The position numbers and the translations under genes were made by a program. Positions 62,521 through 64,000 of a stretch of DNA of 64,000 nt are shown here, one piece after another. The notes beneath the pieces were generated by a model. The model made no database searches and was not told the DNA's origin. It saw only the letters and a program-made list of their open reading frames with translations. The stretch comes from Tatumella ptyseos ATCC 33301 (lineage in GTDB: Bacteria > Pseudomonadota > Gammaproteobacteria > Enterobacterales > Enterobacteriaceae): assembly GCF_000735525.1 (NCBI RefSeq), contig NZ_JMPR01000020.1:1-64000 (forward strand). Direction: 5' to 3'. Each line of letters begins with the position of its first letter. The first letter of the stretch is position 1.

Positions 62521-64000
62521 TTACTGGTGAGTGACAACGATCAGCCGTAAAGCATCCAGTCGCCAGTTTGCCTGAGCCAGACTTTCCATCACTTCCTGAC
62601 GGTTGGTTTCCAGTGCTTCGACTTCATCGTCACGGATATTCGGGTTAACTGCCTGCAGGGCACGTAACCTGTCCAGCTCAGCCGTCAGCGTCTCGTCCGC
62701 CTGACGGCGGGCTTCTTCAATGACGGCCTGAGCATCGGTCACCACGAGTTCTTCACCCCGGGTCAGGATTTGATAAACATCCTGCTGAACCGCATTCACC
62801 AGTTTACTACCGGTATGGCGATTAACGGCACTCAGCTGACGGTTAAAGCTTTCAAACTCGACTTTCGCCGCCAGGTTATTACCGGCTTTATCCAGCATCA
62901 GACGCAATGGCGTCGGTGGCAGGAATCGGGTCAGTTGCAGGTGCTTAGGTGCCTGAGCTTCAACCACATAGACCAGTTCAACCAGCAAGGTGCCGACCGG
63001 CAGTGCTTTATTTTTCAGTAAAGAAATGGCGCTGCTGCCGGTATCACCGGACAGGATCAGGTCCAGACCATTACGGATCAGCGGGTGTTCCCAGGTAATA
63101 AATTGGGTATCTTCCCGGGAGAGTGCCTGATCACGGTCAAAGGTGATGGTACAGCCTTCTTCCGGGAGCCCCGGAAAGTCCGGCACCAGCATGTGGTCAG
63201 ACGGCGTCAGCACAATCAGGTTATCACTGCGGTCATCCTGATTAATACCGACAATATCGAACAGGTTCAGTGCAAAGTTAACCAGTTCGGTATCGTTATC
63301 CTGCGCGGCGATAGCTTCAGCTAAACCGACGGCGGCCTCACCGCCGTTAGAGTTCAGCTCCAGCAGACGGTCACGGCCCTGTTCCAGCTGTGATTTCAGA
63401 GCATCGTGTTGCTGACGGCAGTCGGCAATAAACTCATCCAGCCCTTCGGTTTTTTCCGGGGCCGCCAGGTATGACAGTAACTGCGGATGCACCTTGTCAT
63501 AAACTGTTCGTCCGGTCGGGCAGGTATGCTCAAAGGCATCCAGCCCTTCGTGGAACCAGCGCAGTAATACGGCCTGAGCAGTATTCTCCAGCCAGGGAAC
63601 CAGGATCTGAATATCGTTCTGTTGTCCGATACGATCCAGACGCCCGATACGCTGTTCCAGCAGATCCGGGTTGAAAGGCAGATCAAACATGACCAGACGG
63701 CTGGCGAACTGGAAGTTACGTCCTTCTGAACCGATTTCGGAACACAGCAGGACCTGTGCGCCTTCTTCCTGTGAAGCAAAGAACGCCGAAGCCCTGTCAC
63801 GTTCAATAATAGACAACCCTTCGTGGAAAACGGCGGCACGGATACCTTCCCGCTCACGCAGGTATTGTTCCAGTTGCAGTGCCGTGGCTGCCTTGGCACA
63901 AATCACCAGCACTTTCTCTTTACGGTTTTCCAGCAAATAGTCGGTCAGCCATTCGACACGCGGGTCAAAGGCCCACCAGGTACCGGAGTCGCCTTCAAAC
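62521..64000 (-). CDS. rapA: RNA polymerase-associated ATPase RapA, C-terminal part
   Basis: Swi2/Snf2-type ATPase that binds RNA polymerase and promotes its recycling. About 493 codons are present; the frame stays open through the right edge ([18 protein letters not shown] precedes LLENRKEK), so the N-terminal half lies outside. E. coli RapA has 968 residues. Visible are helicase motifs of the second RecA-like lobe ([36 protein letters not shown]) and the RapA-specific C-terminal domain ending [14 protein letters not shown]. The TTG at 63936 is internal, not a start. Confidence 0.96.
   Translation of the reverse strand, partial: FEGDSGTWWAFDPRVEWLTDYLLENRKEKVLVICAKAATALQLEQYLREREGIRAAVFHEGLSIIERDRASAFFASQEEGAQVLLCSEIGSEGRNFQFASRLVMFDLPFNPDLLEQRIGRLDRIGQQNDIQILVPWLENTAQAVLLRWFHEGLDAFEHTCPTGRTVYDKVHPQLLSYLAAPEKTEGLDEFIADCRQQHDALKSQLEQGRDRLLELNSNGGEAAVGLAEAIAAQDNDTELVNFALNLFDIVGINQDDRSDNLIVLTPSDHMLVPDFPGLPEEGCTITFDRDQALSREDTQFITWEHPLIRNGLDLILSGDTGSSAISLLKNKALPVGTLLVELVYVVEAQAPKHLQLTRFLPPTPLRLMLDKAGNNLAAKVEFESFNRQLSAVNRHTGSKLVNAVQQDVYQILTRGEELVVTDAQAVIEEARRQADETLTAELDRLRALQAVNPNIRDDEVEALETNRQEVMESLAQANWRLDALRLIVVTHQ

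Noticed and set aside
63396-63899. 167-codon minus-strand frame
   Set aside because: An out-of-frame shadow of rapA, whose own frame is intact and conserved.

Overview
The window is ordinary bacterial core chromosome of an enterobacterium. Nearly every protein matches its Escherichia coli counterpart along its full length, and the gene order follows the E. coli map across the thr locus: rsmC-holD-rimI-yjjG, smp-serB-radA-nadR-ettA, slt-trpR-yjjX-gpmB-rob-creA-arcA-yjtD-thrLABC-yaaA-talB-mog, dnaKJ, nhaA, rpsT, ribF-ileS-lspA-fkpB-ispH, dapB, carAB, folA, apaHG-rsmA-pdxA-surA-lptD, djlA, rluA, rapA. Many E. coli neighbours are missing (prfC and the genes up to lplA, creBCD, yaaX/yaaJ, satP-yaaW-yaaI, nhaR, rihC, the cai/fix/kef block). 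This compact order, with an MHS-type transporter before dnaK, suggests Erwiniaceae (Pantoea/Erwinia/Tatumella-like). The family assignment is inference; Enterobacterales is secure.

Layout. 1-3 kb: tRNA-Leu(CAG), the 16S rRNA methyltransferase rsmC, and the holD-rimI-yjjG cluster. 3-7 kb: an accessory minus-strand cassette of glyoxalase I, an AldA-like aldehyde dehydrogenase, an AEC-family permease and a LysR regulator. 7-15.4 kb: smp, serB-radA, nadR, ettA, then an accessory TetR/EamA exporter pair. 15.7-23 kb: slt, trpR, yjjX, gpmB, rob, an orphan creA, arcA and yjtD. 23-32 kb: the threonine operon with its attenuator, yaaA, talB, mog and an MHS transporter with a strongly structured leader. 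32-43.5 kb: the heat-shock dnaKJ operon, nhaA, rpsT and the ribF-ispH operon. 43.6-50.5 kb: dapB, carAB and folA. 51-54 kb: an accessory beta-glucoside PTS permease with a 6-phospho-beta-glucosidase. 54-64 kb: apaH-apaG-rsmA-pdxA-surA-lptD on the minus strand, djlA on the plus strand, then rluA and the 3' part of rapA, which runs off the right edge.

Regulatory sites are readable at many loci and agree with E. coli knowledge: a TrpR operator before trpR, a threonine/isoleucine-rich leader peptide and attenuator before thrA, two sigma-32 promoters before dnaK, a paired ARG box and two promoters before carA, an FNR-like box before arcA, and a strong promoter for rpsT. Non-ATG starts occur at radA, carA and rpsT (TTG) and slt (GTG).

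I found no phage, insertion sequence, CRISPR array, toxin-antitoxin pair or defence system, and nothing that looks like a wholly new system. The least explained material is in four accessory spots: the glyoxalase/aldehyde dehydrogenase/AEC/LysR cassette with two adjacent palindromes upstream, the TetR/EamA pair with its own palindrome, the nested inverted repeat in front of the MHS transporter, and the two palindromes in front of the PTS/glucosidase cassette.
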